DNA of 20,873 nucleotides. Source: an uncultured Sutterellaceae bacterium (GTDB lineage: Bacteria; Pseudomonadota; Gammaproteobacteria; Burkholderiales; Burkholderiaceae_F). The translations under genes and the position numbers were made by a program. The stretch is from assembly GCA_947253615.1 (NCBI GenBank), contig CAMYAA010000002.1, forward strand, positions 1-20,873, read 5' to 3'. Below the pieces are notes generated by a model that was not told where the DNA came from, searched no databases, and saw only the letters and a program-made list of their open reading frames with translations. The stretch's first letter is position 1; every line of letters begins with the position of its first letter. Below are positions 1 through 7,907 of this stretch, piece by piece.

Positions 1-15
1 TGACAAACGGCCCTA

Positions 16-55
16 AAAACACAAAACCCACACGGTTATTCAACAGTGTGGGTTT
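16..55 (-). terminator. Rho-independent terminator of tRNA-Thr
   Basis: A perfect 10-bp inverted repeat (24-33 with 46-55, loop of 12) lies 7 bases past the CCA end of the tRNA. On the minus strand it is followed by a T-rich stretch (TTTTGTGTTTTT). Placement and structure fit an intrinsic terminator of the tRNA transcript. Confidence 0.8.
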
Positions 56-62
56 AGGTAAC

Positions 63-138
63 TGGTGCCCCTTGACTGACTCGAACAGACGACCTACCGC
101 TTACAAGGCGGTTGCTCTACCAACTGAGCTAAAGAGGC
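63..138 (-). tRNA. tRNA-Thr (anticodon UGU)
   Basis: This 76-nt cloverleaf is read on the minus strand. The acceptor arm GCCTCTT pairs with AAGGGGC (one U-G pair), the D-loop reads AGCTCAGTTGGTAGAGC, the anticodon stem ACCGC/GCGGT encloses loop CTTGTAA, and the T-arm contains GTTCGAGTC. Bases 34-36 are TGT, so it reads the Thr codon ACA and, by wobble, ACG. The CCA tail is encoded in the DNA. A consensus-like promoter lies just upstream and a terminator just downstream, so it is probably transcribed on its own, separately from sspB. Confidence 0.96.
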
Positions 139-150
139 ATTGGATTCTCG

Positions 151-178
151 ATTATACCCAAATAACGTTAAAAATCAA
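151..178 (-). promoter_or_regulatory. Sigma-70 promoter of tRNA-Thr
   Basis: On the minus strand a perfect -10 TATAAT (156-151) follows TTGATT (178-173) with a 16-bp spacer. The expected start of transcription falls about 5 bases before the tRNA 5' end. The promoter sits just after the sspB stop codon, so the tRNA need not depend on read-through. Confidence 0.75.
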
Positions 179-182
179 GCGA

Positions 183-587
183 CTATTTCAAACGCTTGGG
201 ACGACGCGTTTCCTCGGGTTGAGCCTCCGATTTTTGCGTAACCGGTGAGGCTGTCACCTCAAATTGAAGCGACAATTCCTGATGTTCTAATGGAGTCACC
301 GCAAACACACGGGCCATCGGAACTTCGACCGTAAAAATGGCATTGTCTTCACCAAAACGCGCTTGAAACGATAACTCGTCCTGGCTCAACGAAAAGTTAT
401 GAACCGCTTCATCACTCACGTCAAAGACAATCGTCCCTTGACGAACGTATTCCATCGGAACTTTACAAGCCTCATCAACCTTCACCACTAAATACGGCGT
501 AAAACCATAGTCGCGACAGTACGATAAGACCGCTTCAATCAAGTACGACTTCATCGATGGAGGATTGCTCCCAGGCATGGACACCAT
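183..587 (-). CDS. sspB: SspB, ClpXP specificity-enhancing factor
   Basis: SspB is a cytoplasmic adaptor that binds ssrA-tagged peptides and delivers them to the ClpXP protease. The 134-residue protein shows the family core: a PYLVVKVD strand, VPMEYVRQGTIVFDVS, and a FQARFG segment, as in E. coli SspB (FNARFG). The C-terminus, RRPKRLK, resembles the ClpX-docking tail of E. coli SspB (RPALRVVK). The linker between core and tail is much shorter than in E. coli (134 versus 165 residues overall). The ATG at 587 is preferred because AAGGGA lies 5-6 bases upstream; a second ATG at 578 has no such site. The gene follows sspA, as usual, but a terminator-like hairpin separates them. Confidence 0.9.
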   Translation of the reverse strand: MVSMPGSNPPSMKSYLIEAVLSYCRDYGFTPYLVVKVDEACKVPMEYVRQGTIVFDVSDEAVHNFSLSQDELSFQARFGEDNAIFTVEVPMARVFAVTPLEHQELSLQFEVTASPVTQKSEAQPEETRRPKRLK

Positions 588-605
588 CTTATTCCCTTAA
601 AAATT

Positions 606-651
606 CCAATAAAAAAGCCGACGATAGAGGTCTACTCATGACGTCGGCTTT
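606..651 (-). terminator. Intergenic terminator between sspA and sspB
   Basis: A 10-bp perfect stem (614-623 with 642-651, 18-base loop) is followed on the minus strand by six Ts. It lies 31 bases past the sspA stop and about 27 bases before the sspB start. There is no room for a normal promoter between hairpin and sspB, so sspB expression would depend on read-through of this hairpin or on a promoter inside sspA. Confidence 0.75.
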
Positions 652-682
652 CAACGCTTACTTACATAAGACGCTAGGTCAA

Positions 683-1285
683 TTAGCGACGCATCACACG
701 TTCCGCCGCCGTCATCGAATCGATAAAGGACGGACGCGAGAACATACGTTCAGCATACACCATTAAAGGCGCGGCCGACTTCGGTAATTCAATACCATAG
801 ATGTCTAAACGCCATAACACCGGCGCTAACGACATGTCTAATAACGTCAAGTCTTCACCCATAATGTACTTGTTCTCGCCCAAGCGCATCCCTAACGTCG
901 TTAACTGATCACGTAAACGCTGACGAGCCACTTCTTGATGCTCAGGATTGGCTTTGCGACGTTCTAAGTAACGAACGTACGGGAAAATTTCACGATTGAA
1001 AATGTACGAATACAAACGCGCACGAGCACGACGTTGCGGATCGGGCGGAAGTAACTGTGGATGCGGATAACGTTCATCAATGTAAGTATTGATCACGTCA
1101 GCTTGATACAGCACTAACTCACGCTCATGTAAAATCGGCACTTCGTCATACGGATTCAAGCTCGTCAAATCCTGAGGTTTGAACATGTCAACATCTTCAA
1201 CCTCAAAATCAACGCCCTTCTCATGTAAAACGAAGCGACAGCTGTGAGAGAACGGACACGTCATGCCCGAATAAAGCAGCATCAT
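683..1285 (-). CDS. sspA: SspA, stringent starvation protein A (GST-fold RNA polymerase-associated protein)
   Basis: SspA binds RNA polymerase and alters promoter use under starvation or acid stress; it has a glutathione S-transferase fold without classical GST activity. The 200-residue protein has an N-terminal thioredoxin-like domain (about 1-80, starting LLYSGMTCPFSHSCRFVL, with the cis-Pro motif DEVPIL and then LYQADVINTYIDERYP) and an all-helical C-terminal domain (about 85-200). Length matches the family (about 200-212). Two tandem ATGs open the frame; the first (1285) is preferred since GAGGAAAC lies about 10 bases upstream. sspB follows on the same strand. A good promoter and a dyad lie in the 116-bp upstream gap. 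Confidence 0.93.
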   Translation of the reverse strand: MMLLYSGMTCPFSHSCRFVLHEKGVDFEVEDVDMFKPQDLTSLNPYDEVPILHERELVLYQADVINTYIDERYPHPQLLPPDPQRRARARLYSYIFNREIFPYVRYLERRKANPEHQEVARQRLRDQLTTLGMRLGENKYIMGEDLTLLDMSLAPVLWRLDIYGIELPKSAAPLMVYAERMFSRPSFIDSMTAAERVMRR

Positions 1286-1310
1286 AAATAAGTTTCCTCA
1301 AACACCATTA

Positions 1311-1328
1311 ACGTCACAGACGTGACGT
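1311..1328. promoter_or_regulatory. 7-bp dyad (ACGTCAC-4-GTGACGT) in the sspA leader
   Basis: A perfect inverted repeat ACGTCAC/GTGACGT with a 4-base spacer lies immediately downstream of the predicted sspA transcription start (about 1333). It could be an operator overlapping the initially transcribed region or a short 5'-UTR hairpin. No specific regulator can be assigned. Confidence 0.45.
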
Positions 1329-1339
1329 GAAGAATGTAA

Positions 1340-1368
1340 ATTTTAACAAGATAACATAATAAAGTCAG
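1340..1368 (-). promoter_or_regulatory. Putative sigma-70 promoter of sspA
   Basis: On the minus strand CTGACT (1368-1363) and TAAAAT (1345-1340) are separated by 17 bp, giving 4/6 and 5/6 matches to consensus. The start would be near 1333, about 48 bases before the sspA ATG. Best candidate in the gap between nif3 and sspA. Confidence 0.6.
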
Positions 1369-1401
1369 CCCATGCAAGCTTATGATTTTCACTAGCTTGG
1401 A

Positions 1402-2154
1402 CTATACGGGGTTCTCGTCTTCAATATACTCCACCTCAATTTCAGGGAACTGCTTCTTCAAAAGTTCCCCTAAGGCTTGAATCCCATAGCGCTCCGTCGC
1501 ATGGTGACCCGCAGAAATATAGAAAATCCCTAACTCGCGCGCTTCGTGGGTCGTGCGCTCGCTGATTTCCCCTGAAATATAAGCATCACACTGGGCTTGA
1601 GCCGCTTGCGTAATTAAATCTTGCGCCGCCCCACTACAGAGCCCAATACGACGCAACACCGAGGGCTTTTCACCCACCGTCAAGGGCTTACGAGCAAGCG
1701 TTTGCTCGAGTTGAAGTAAAAAGACGTCGGTCTGGATTTCCCCATTGTTGGGCTCACAAATATTTAAGAGTCCCATGTCCCCTTGGCGCTCTACCACTTT
1801 TAAGCCGAGCGCTTTGGCTAACATCACATTGTTGCCAACCTCCGTGTTCGCGTCGAGCGGCAAATGGTACGCCAGTAACGACACGTCATGGGTTAATAAC
1901 GCCTGAATGCGACGCTTTTTAATCCCCACAATCGTGCTCGGTTCCCCTTTCCAGAACCACCCATGATGCACCAATACCGCATCGGCTCCGCGCTCAATGG
2001 CCGTGTCAATAAAGCGCTGACTCGCCGTCACCCCCGTCATCACACGAAACACATCGGGCTTACCTTCCACTTGTAAACCATTAGGGGACCAATCTTTATA
2101 CGCCTGTATTTCTAAATATTGATTTAAATATTCCGTTAAACTACTGAGCAACAT
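1402..2154 (-). CDS. NIF3/YbgI-family dinuclear metal-binding protein
   Basis: The 250-residue protein belongs to the widespread NIF3 (DUF34) family of toroidal hexamers with a dinuclear metal centre. Its physiological role is not settled, and the GTP cyclohydrolase label in databases is weak. Metal ligands are visible where E. coli YbgI has them: His63-His64 in VHHGWFWKG, Asp101 in HLPLDAN, and His217/Glu221 in AGHHATE. Length equals YbgI (247). I place the start at the ATG at 2154, about 7 bases after GAGGA, rather than the adjoining GTG at 2157. It diverges from the protease gene with about 26 bp between start codons. In many betaproteobacteria petABC would follow; here sspA follows directly. 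Confidence 0.9.
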   Translation of the reverse strand: MLLSSLTEYLNQYLEIQAYKDWSPNGLQVEGKPDVFRVMTGVTASQRFIDTAIERGADAVLVHHGWFWKGEPSTIVGIKKRRIQALLTHDVSLLAYHLPLDANTEVGNNVMLAKALGLKVVERQGDMGLLNICEPNNGEIQTDVFLLQLEQTLARKPLTVGEKPSVLRRIGLCSGAAQDLITQAAQAQCDAYISGEISERTTHEARELGIFYISAGHHATERYGIQALGELLKKQFPEIEVEYIEDENPV

Positions 2155-2180
2155 CACTTTTCCTCAATCATTACACCATT

Positions 2181-3293
2181 ATGTTTTCTAAAGTCATCGT
2201 TAGACTTTGGCTTATTCTGGCACAAGCCGTTACGATTGCGCTTGCGATTGCCTTTATTTGGCAACATGGTTTTTCCGCGGACCCTACCGCCGGGACGTCG
2301 AATTTAGCTAAAGCGGCTCAACTCGCTTCCCCCTCCGTGGTCACCGTGCTCACTCACCAGAATCACCCAGGGCAACACCTCGATAGTATCAACTCATCGT
2401 GGAATAGCTTACCTGAAGAAACCTTCAGTGCCGTGGGCTCGGGGGTCATTGTTCGTAAAGATGGGAAAATTCTCACCAACTATCACGTCATTGCGCCCTT
2501 AAATACCATCATCATCCGCTTAGCCAATAATAAACGCTATGAGGCCAGTATTGTGAGCACCGACCCGGAGTCCGATCTCGCCATGCTTTCCATCCCCGCG
2601 GATGACTTACCCACCATCGCCATCAAAAATAACCAGTCACTTCAAGTAGGAGATCCTGTCATCGCGATCGGTAACCCCTTTGATGTGGGCATTACCGTCA
2701 CCGCCGGGATCGTCTCCGCAAAAAATCGTCATGGCCTTGGCCTCTATGACTACGAAGACTTTATTCAAACCGACGCGGCGATCAATCAAGGAAACTCTGG
2801 GGGTCCGTTAATTAACCAAAACGGCGAAATGGTCGGGCTCAATACCGCCATCATCTCACAGCGCCAAAACAAAACGTTCTCGGGCATCGGCTTTGCCATT
2901 CCCACGACGACCATCGAAACGCTTTTGCCCAACCTCATTAATAACATTCCCATTGAGCGCGGTTATATCGGCGTCATTACTCGCGATATTAGCCCTGAAT
3001 ATGCCAAAGACATTGGGCTACCCACGAGTAACGGCGTCATGATTACCTTTATCGTTCCCCAAGGACCCGCCTCCAAAGCCGCCCTGCACGCGTTTGATGT
3101 GATCCAATCGGTCAATGGTCGAGCCGTCGCTAACGGCTATCAACTCAATCAGCTCATTGCCTCTTTAAAGCCAGGCACACATGCGAGCATGAAAGTCCTA
3201 CGCGGTCAAGAAGTCCTCAACGTCACCCTCAATATCGACGAACGACCCCCAGCCGTTGAGGCCCCTAAGGATCCATTGAAAAATCTGATTTAA
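2181..3293 (+). CDS. degS: Membrane-anchored HtrA-family serine protease (DegS/DegQ-like)
   Basis: This 370-residue protein is a periplasmic HtrA protease tethered to the inner membrane by an N-terminal helix (about residues 6-28). The trypsin-like domain carries the triad His102 (NYHVI), Asp132 (SDLAML) and Ser206 (QGNSGGPL). One PDZ domain follows at about 255-355 (RGYIGVITRDI onward). A membrane anchor plus a single PDZ is the DegS/AlgW architecture; DegP and DegQ carry two PDZ domains. By analogy it may sense misfolded outer-membrane proteins, but no rseA or rpoE is in the window, so the substrate is unknown. No clear ribosome binding site precedes the ATG. The gene ends at a terminator shared with the convergent tat operon. 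Confidence 0.88.
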   Translation: MFSKVIVRLWLILAQAVTIALAIAFIWQHGFSADPTAGTSNLAKAAQLASPSVVTVLTHQNHPGQHLDSINSSWNSLPEETFSAVGSGVIVRKDGKILTNYHVIAPLNTIIIRLANNKRYEASIVSTDPESDLAMLSIPADDLPTIAIKNNQSLQVGDPVIAIGNPFDVGITVTAGIVSAKNRHGLGLYDYEDFIQTDAAINQGNSGGPLINQNGEMVGLNTAIISQRQNKTFSGIGFAIPTTTIETLLPNLINNIPIERGYIGVITRDISPEYAKDIGLPTSNGVMITFIVPQGPASKAALHAFDVIQSVNGRAVANGYQLNQLIASLKPGTHASMKVLRGQEVLNVTLNIDERPPAVEAPKDPLKNLI

Positions 3294-3299
3294 CCCCAC

Positions 3300-3345
3300 A
3301 AAAAGCAATCCCCAATGCCAGCACCGTGGTATTGGGGATTTTTTT
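3300..3345. terminator. Bidirectional terminator between degS-like gene and tatC
   Basis: A 10-bp stem (3307-3316 with 3331-3340), extended by CCA/TGG pairs inside the loop, is followed by seven Ts on the plus strand. On the minus strand it is followed by GCTTTTTG. It lies between the converging 3' ends of the protease gene and tatC and can serve both. Confidence 0.85.
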
Positions 3346-3369
3346 GTGTCTCGTGAGGCCGCTTAACGC

Positions 3370-4167
3370 TTACTCATCATCGTCATCGCGTTTGGGTTCC
3401 GCATCAATCTGCGCTTGACGCTTCCCGAAGAAACGCACTAAGAGAATCCCAACCTGGAATAACAAGATGAGCGGCAACGCCAAGAGCATTTGACTCATCA
3501 CATCGGGCGGCGTGAAGATGGCAGCCATCACGAAGGCCCCCACAATCACAAAAGGACGCGCCTTCACTAATTTTTCATAGCTCGCTAAGCCAACCTGGTT
3601 TAACACCATGACCACAATGGGCACTTCAAACGTTAACCCAAAGGCTAAGAACATCGTCAACACAAAGTTGAAGTAGTAATCAATATCCGGCGCAAAATTC
3701 ACCGAGTCCGGCGAGAAGTTCGCAATGAACTGGAACACCATGCGGAACACAATGAAATAACAATACGTCATCCCAAGGAAGAACATGACGATCGAACTCA
3801 CAATGATCGGCAACGCTAAACGTTTTTCACGACGATAAAGCGCTGGCGCAATGTAAGCCCAAATTTGATAGAGCACATACGGTAACGCAATTAAGAAAGA
3901 GACAAATAACGTCACTTTCAAAGGCACCATAAATGGCGCAACCACCCCCGTGGAGAGCAATTTCGCCCCTTGAGGTAAGGCCACCATTAACGGATGACTC
4001 AAAATGTCAAAGATCTTCTTCATAAACGGTGATAAACACACGAAGATCACTAAGACAGCAATACTCGCACGTACCGTACGATTGCGAAGTTCCACTAAAT
4101 GACTCACCAATGGCTGTTCATTGGAAGGATCATCGGGGGCTTCGTATTGGGTGTTCTTGTCAGTCAT
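3370..4167 (-). CDS. tatC: TatC, twin-arginine translocase core subunit
   Basis: TatC is the six-helix inner-membrane receptor that, with TatB, recognises twin-arginine signal peptides and exports folded proteins. The 265-residue protein has the N-terminal signature PLVSHLVELRNR (E. coli: ITHLIELRKR), six hydrophobic segments, and the conserved Glu in TM4 (FGLTFEVPIV). The tail is short and charged (PKRDDDDE). I chose the ATG at 4167; a TTG six bases further up is less likely. The start lies 13 bases past the tatB stop and has no strong ribosome binding site, suggesting translational coupling. It is the last gene of the HIT-tatA-tatB-tatC unit. Confidence 0.96.
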   Translation of the reverse strand: MTDKNTQYEAPDDPSNEQPLVSHLVELRNRTVRASIAVLVIFVCLSPFMKKIFDILSHPLMVALPQGAKLLSTGVVAPFMVPLKVTLFVSFLIALPYVLYQIWAYIAPALYRREKRLALPIIVSSIVMFFLGMTYCYFIVFRMVFQFIANFSPDSVNFAPDIDYYFNFVLTMFLAFGLTFEVPIVVMVLNQVGLASYEKLVKARPFVIVGAFVMAAIFTPPDVMSQMLLALPLILLFQVGILLVRFFGKRQAQIDAEPKRDDDDE

Positions 4168-4180
4168 AATCAAATACTAA

Positions 4181-4849
4181 CTATCGATAAATACGAGGAC
4201 GATTGCTTCGAGCACGCGCCGTTAATCGGCGGTTGCTGCTATTTAACTGCGTTTCACGCATCCCTAACTCATGGCGCAAACGTTCAATTTCGCGCGCCAA
4301 TTCATCCACGGAAGGACCCGAACGATAACGCTTGGAGAACGTTTTGGGTTCCTTCCAAACATACGTGGGTTCAGGCACATTTTCCGGTACGTCATTCCAA
4401 CCATAAAAATCGGCAATTTCATTGTTGGAATAAGGCTTGACCGTCCCCGTGACCGTTGAGCTCGTGTCCGAACTCGTGGTGGCACTCGTGGCACTCTCTG
4501 AGGCTTCCGAGGCCGCCGACTCCAGGCTCTCCATCGTCTTTTGAGCCTCGTTGCCAACCGCCTTAAGGTCGTCGGCGACTTTCGAAGAGCTCGACTCAAT
4601 CTCCGTGGCCGTTTTCTCAACCGTGGACTTAAAGTCGGTCGCTAATTTTTGCGCCTCTTCTTGGATACGTTTTAATTCCGAGAGCTCTGTTTCACGATTA
4701 ATATCATCTTTAATTTGCGCAACAAAACGCTGCGCTTTGCCTATCCATTCGCCCGCCGTACGAGCCACTGTAGGCAAACGCTCAGGGCCAAGGACAACAA
4801 GCCCTACAGCCCCGATGATCATCATTTCACCGAACCCAAAATCAAACAT
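4181..4849 (-). CDS. tatB: TatB, twin-arginine translocase subunit
   Basis: TatB pairs with TatC to form the receptor for twin-arginine substrates. The 222-residue protein opens with the family pattern MFDFGFGEMMIIGAVGLVVL followed by GPERLP, that is, a short periplasmic end, one membrane helix, the GPxRLP hinge and an amphipathic helix (AGEWIGKAQRFVAQIKDDI). A charged coiled-coil stretch (about 50-115), a Ser/Thr/Ala-rich linker (about 115-135) and a basic C-terminus follow. It lies between tatA and tatC, but a strong terminator hairpin separates it from tatA, so it is probably transcribed at a lower level. Confidence 0.95.
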   Translation of the reverse strand: MFDFGFGEMMIIGAVGLVVLGPERLPTVARTAGEWIGKAQRFVAQIKDDINRETELSELKRIQEEAQKLATDFKSTVEKTATEIESSSSKVADDLKAVGNEAQKTMESLESAASEASESATSATTSSDTSSTVTGTVKPYSNNEIADFYGWNDVPENVPEPTYVWKEPKTFSKRYRSGPSVDELAREIERLRHELGMRETQLNSSNRRLTARARSNRPRIYR

Positions 4850-4864
4850 CGTTTTTCAAGACCC

Positions 4865-4901
4865 TAAAAAAAACCGCGGTACGTCTGAGAGTAACCGCGG
4901 T
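4865..4901 (-). terminator. Intra-operon terminator between tatA and tatB
   Basis: Two copies of the self-complementary octamer ACCGCGGT (4873-4880 and 4894-4901) form a GC-rich stem extended by two more pairs around a bulge. On the minus strand eight Ts follow immediately. A second small hairpin, GGCGC/GCGCC (4906-4919), lies just upstream. The tatB ATG starts only 16 bases past the T-run, so no separate promoter fits in between. It should act as a partial terminator that lowers tatBC relative to tatA. Confidence 0.85.
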
Positions 4902-4949
4902 CATAGGCGCGGTTGCGCCCTTGATGGTATACCTTAAATGAATAAAGCC

Positions 4950-5189
4950 TTAGCTCGACTTGGTCTTGTCTTTGGCTTCAACGTCAATGACGCCTTCAGA
5001 TTTTTCTTTGTCTTGAGCGATTTCTTTCTTATCAGCAGCGACAGATTCTTCACCTTCACGCATGCCTTCTTTGAAACCTTTAATCGAGGCACCTAAGTCT
5101 TTGCCTAAATTCTTAAGCTTGCCGGTACCAAAAACTAAAACAATAATGGCCAAAACAATAAGCCAATGCCAAATGGAAAGCGAACCCAT
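4950..5189 (-). CDS. tatA: TatA, twin-arginine translocase pore-forming subunit
   Basis: TatA oligomerises in the inner membrane to let folded twin-arginine substrates through. The 79-residue protein has a short N-terminus, one membrane helix ([17 protein letters not shown]), the [14 protein letters not shown] hinge, an amphipathic helix ([12 protein letters not shown]) and a charged tail. AAGGAG lies about 7 bases before the ATG, the strongest ribosome binding site of the tat genes. The start is 11 bases past the HIT gene stop. Strong initiation and the terminator after the gene both favour the excess of TatA over TatB and TatC known for this system. Confidence 0.96.
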   Translation of the reverse strand: MGSLSIWHWLIVLAIIVLVFGTGKLKNLGKDLGASIKGFKEGMREGEESVAADKKEIAQDKEKSEGVIDVEAKDKTKSS

Positions 5190-5200
5190 TTTCTTACTCC

Positions 5201-5539
5201 TTATTTCCAGGGGCGTGGACCACCCAATACATGAATATGTAAGTGCGGTACCTCTTGGCCACCATCGTGACCGGTGTTAATAATGACACGGAAACCGTTA
5301 TTAGCACCAGCCTTCTGAGCCAACGTCCCTGTCAATGAAAGCATTTTACCTAAAAGCGCCGCATCTTCAGGTTGGGCATGTGCCAACGAGGTAATGTGCG
5401 TCTTAGGAATAATTAAAAAATGAATCGGGGCTTGAGGATGAATGTCATGAAACGCAATCACATCCTCATCTTCATACAATTTGTTCGACGGAATCTCACC
5501 GCGTGCAATGCGACAAAAAATACAATCATCTTGTTGCAT
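5201..5539 (-). CDS. HIT-family nucleotide-binding hydrolase (HinT-like)
   Basis: A 112-residue histidine-triad protein of the HinT type, which typically hydrolyses purine nucleoside phosphoramidates. It has the N-terminal [13 protein letters not shown] motif, the [15 protein letters not shown] segment and the C-terminal triad HLHIHVLGG with its catalytic middle His. The ATG at 5539 is preferred because GGAGAG lies 4-5 bases upstream; the open frame runs 17 codons further up without an equally good start. It is the first gene of the HIT-tatABC unit, a conserved betaproteobacterial arrangement, though in most relatives hisE precedes it instead of a lone hisA. Confidence 0.93.
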   Translation of the reverse strand: MQQDDCIFCRIARGEIPSNKLYEDEDVIAFHDIHPQAPIHFLIIPKTHITSLAHAQPEDAALLGKMLSLTGTLAQKAGANNGFRVIINTGHDGGQEVPHLHIHVLGGPRPWK

Positions 5540-5631
5540 TTGTCTCTCCAAAAGCTCGTTACCTTGAAACAATAGCACACCTATTTTCACGCCAAACTTA
5601 AACTCAGTGTTAACCCGAATTCAAGTTTTTT

Positions 5632-5660
5632 ACTATAGCACTATTGCTTGTCTTTACTAA
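5632..5660 (-). promoter_or_regulatory. Possible promoter of the HIT-tatABC operon
   Basis: On the minus strand TATAGT (5637-5632, 5/6 match) follows TTAGTA (5660-5655, 3/6 match) with a 17-bp spacer, in the 145-bp gap between hisA and the HIT gene. The -35 is poor; this is only the best candidate seen. Confidence 0.35.
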
Positions 5661-5684
5661 TCCTTCAAAAGGCGTATTTACAAG

Positions 5685-6446
5685 TTAACCTTCGTACGTG
5701 TCGACAAAGTCGCAACAGGCTTCGAGCGTTAATTGATCTTCGTAAATGGCACGATCGAGCAACACCCCTTCGATATTGACCCCATCGAACTCAACGTCAC
5801 AAAGCGCCTTTAAGTCGTCCAAACTGGCCACGCCACCCGAGACGATAAACGGAACATTTGTACGATTGGCCGCTTCAATGACCGGGGCCAAATCCACCCC
5901 TGCAAACGTCCCAATTCGATTCACGTCCGTGTAAATGATGGCAGCCAAGTCGTTGCTCGCCGCTTTTTCAATAATCGTGAGCGGATCATTCTTTAAAGAA
6001 TGTTCCCAACCATCCACAAGAACCTTCCCATCCTGGACGTCGATCGAGAAAATAATCTGACCCCCAAAGTTGGAACACGCATCGGCTAAGAAACCGGGTT
6101 GCTTCAAGGCACCCGTGCCCGTCACCACAAAGTCCACCCCGGCATCGAGGTACTGTTCAATAAGGTCTAAGGTACGAACCCCGCCACCGACTTGGATTTC
6201 CACATCCTCGTCCACATCCTTAATGGCTTGAATCATAGCCTTCAGGCGCTTGAGTCCCATCACTTTACCGTGCTGAGCCCCATCCACATCCACAATATAA
6301 ATGCGATCCGGGCTCGCTTGAGCTAACTCGGCAACCACGTCCGTTTCCGAACGTTCATAGACTTTTTTGAGTAAAGCACCTGTGTCATCACGCGTCGTGA
6401 CAACCACATTGTTCCCTTGTACTTCAACCGTAGGAATTAATAACAT
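5685..6446 (-). CDS. hisA: HisA-like TIM-barrel protein, orphan, with altered active-site loops
   Basis: The 253-residue protein matches HisA, the ProFAR isomerase of histidine synthesis, along its whole length. The phosphate-binding motifs of the two half-barrels are kept: VGGGVRTLDLIEQYLDAG (about 86-103) and VSGGV (202-206), plus VTGTGALKQPGFL. The catalytic Asp in loop 5 is present (Asp136 in SIDVQDGKV). However, the first catalytic Asp (LIPAIDL in the family) is Glu8 here (LIPTVEV), the following VRLxxG loop is unrecognisable, and TDIGRDG has become TDVNRIG (173-179). No other his gene flanks it. The ATG at 6446 follows AGGAAAGG; an upstream TTG (6500) is rejected. It may be a diverged HisA with another substrate, or a decaying relic, although the frame is intact. 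Confidence 0.75.
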   Translation of the reverse strand: MLLIPTVEVQGNNVVVTTRDDTGALLKKVYERSETDVVAELAQASPDRIYIVDVDGAQHGKVMGLKRLKAMIQAIKDVDEDVEIQVGGGVRTLDLIEQYLDAGVDFVVTGTGALKQPGFLADACSNFGGQIIFSIDVQDGKVLVDGWEHSLKNDPLTIIEKAASNDLAAIIYTDVNRIGTFAGVDLAPVIEAANRTNVPFIVSGGVASLDDLKALCDVEFDGVNIEGVLLDRAIYEDQLTLEACCDFVDTYEG

Positions 6447-6506
6447 GTTGGCCTTTCCTTTTAGGCGTTGTCCTGTTAGGTTTGGTTGGTTGTTAAACAA
6501 AATCGC

Positions 6507-6535
6507 ATATTACCCGAAGTTATCTTGTAAAGATA
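6507..6535 (-). promoter_or_regulatory. Putative hisA -10 element with overlapping dyad
   Basis: On the minus strand TAATAT (6512-6507) is the best -10 hexamer before hisA; no good -35 accompanies it. Where the -35 would be expected there is a 15-bp perfect dyad, TATCTT-GTA-AAGATA (6521-6535). That arrangement suggests activator or repressor control, but no factor can be named. Confidence 0.35.
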
Positions 6536-6604
6536 CGATTTCCTGAAAAAATATCGTGGTCAATCCCATTGAGAGCGGCCTTAGCGCGGTCAAGTCGCTA
6601 AAAA

Positions 6605-7894
<1,290 letters not shown>

Positions 7895-7907
7895 CTAGCA
7901 AAACCGC

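Noticed and set aside
1..11. TGACAAACGGC at the left edge repeated at 19800-19810
   Set aside because: An 11-base match is expected many times by chance in a window of about 20.9 kb, and the flanks do not match, so it is not an attachment site or assembly overlap.
4264..4620. Arg-rich 118-codon frame overlapping tatB on the same strand
   Set aside because: Composition is an off-frame reading of the low-complexity tatB tail; tatB itself has all family motifs.
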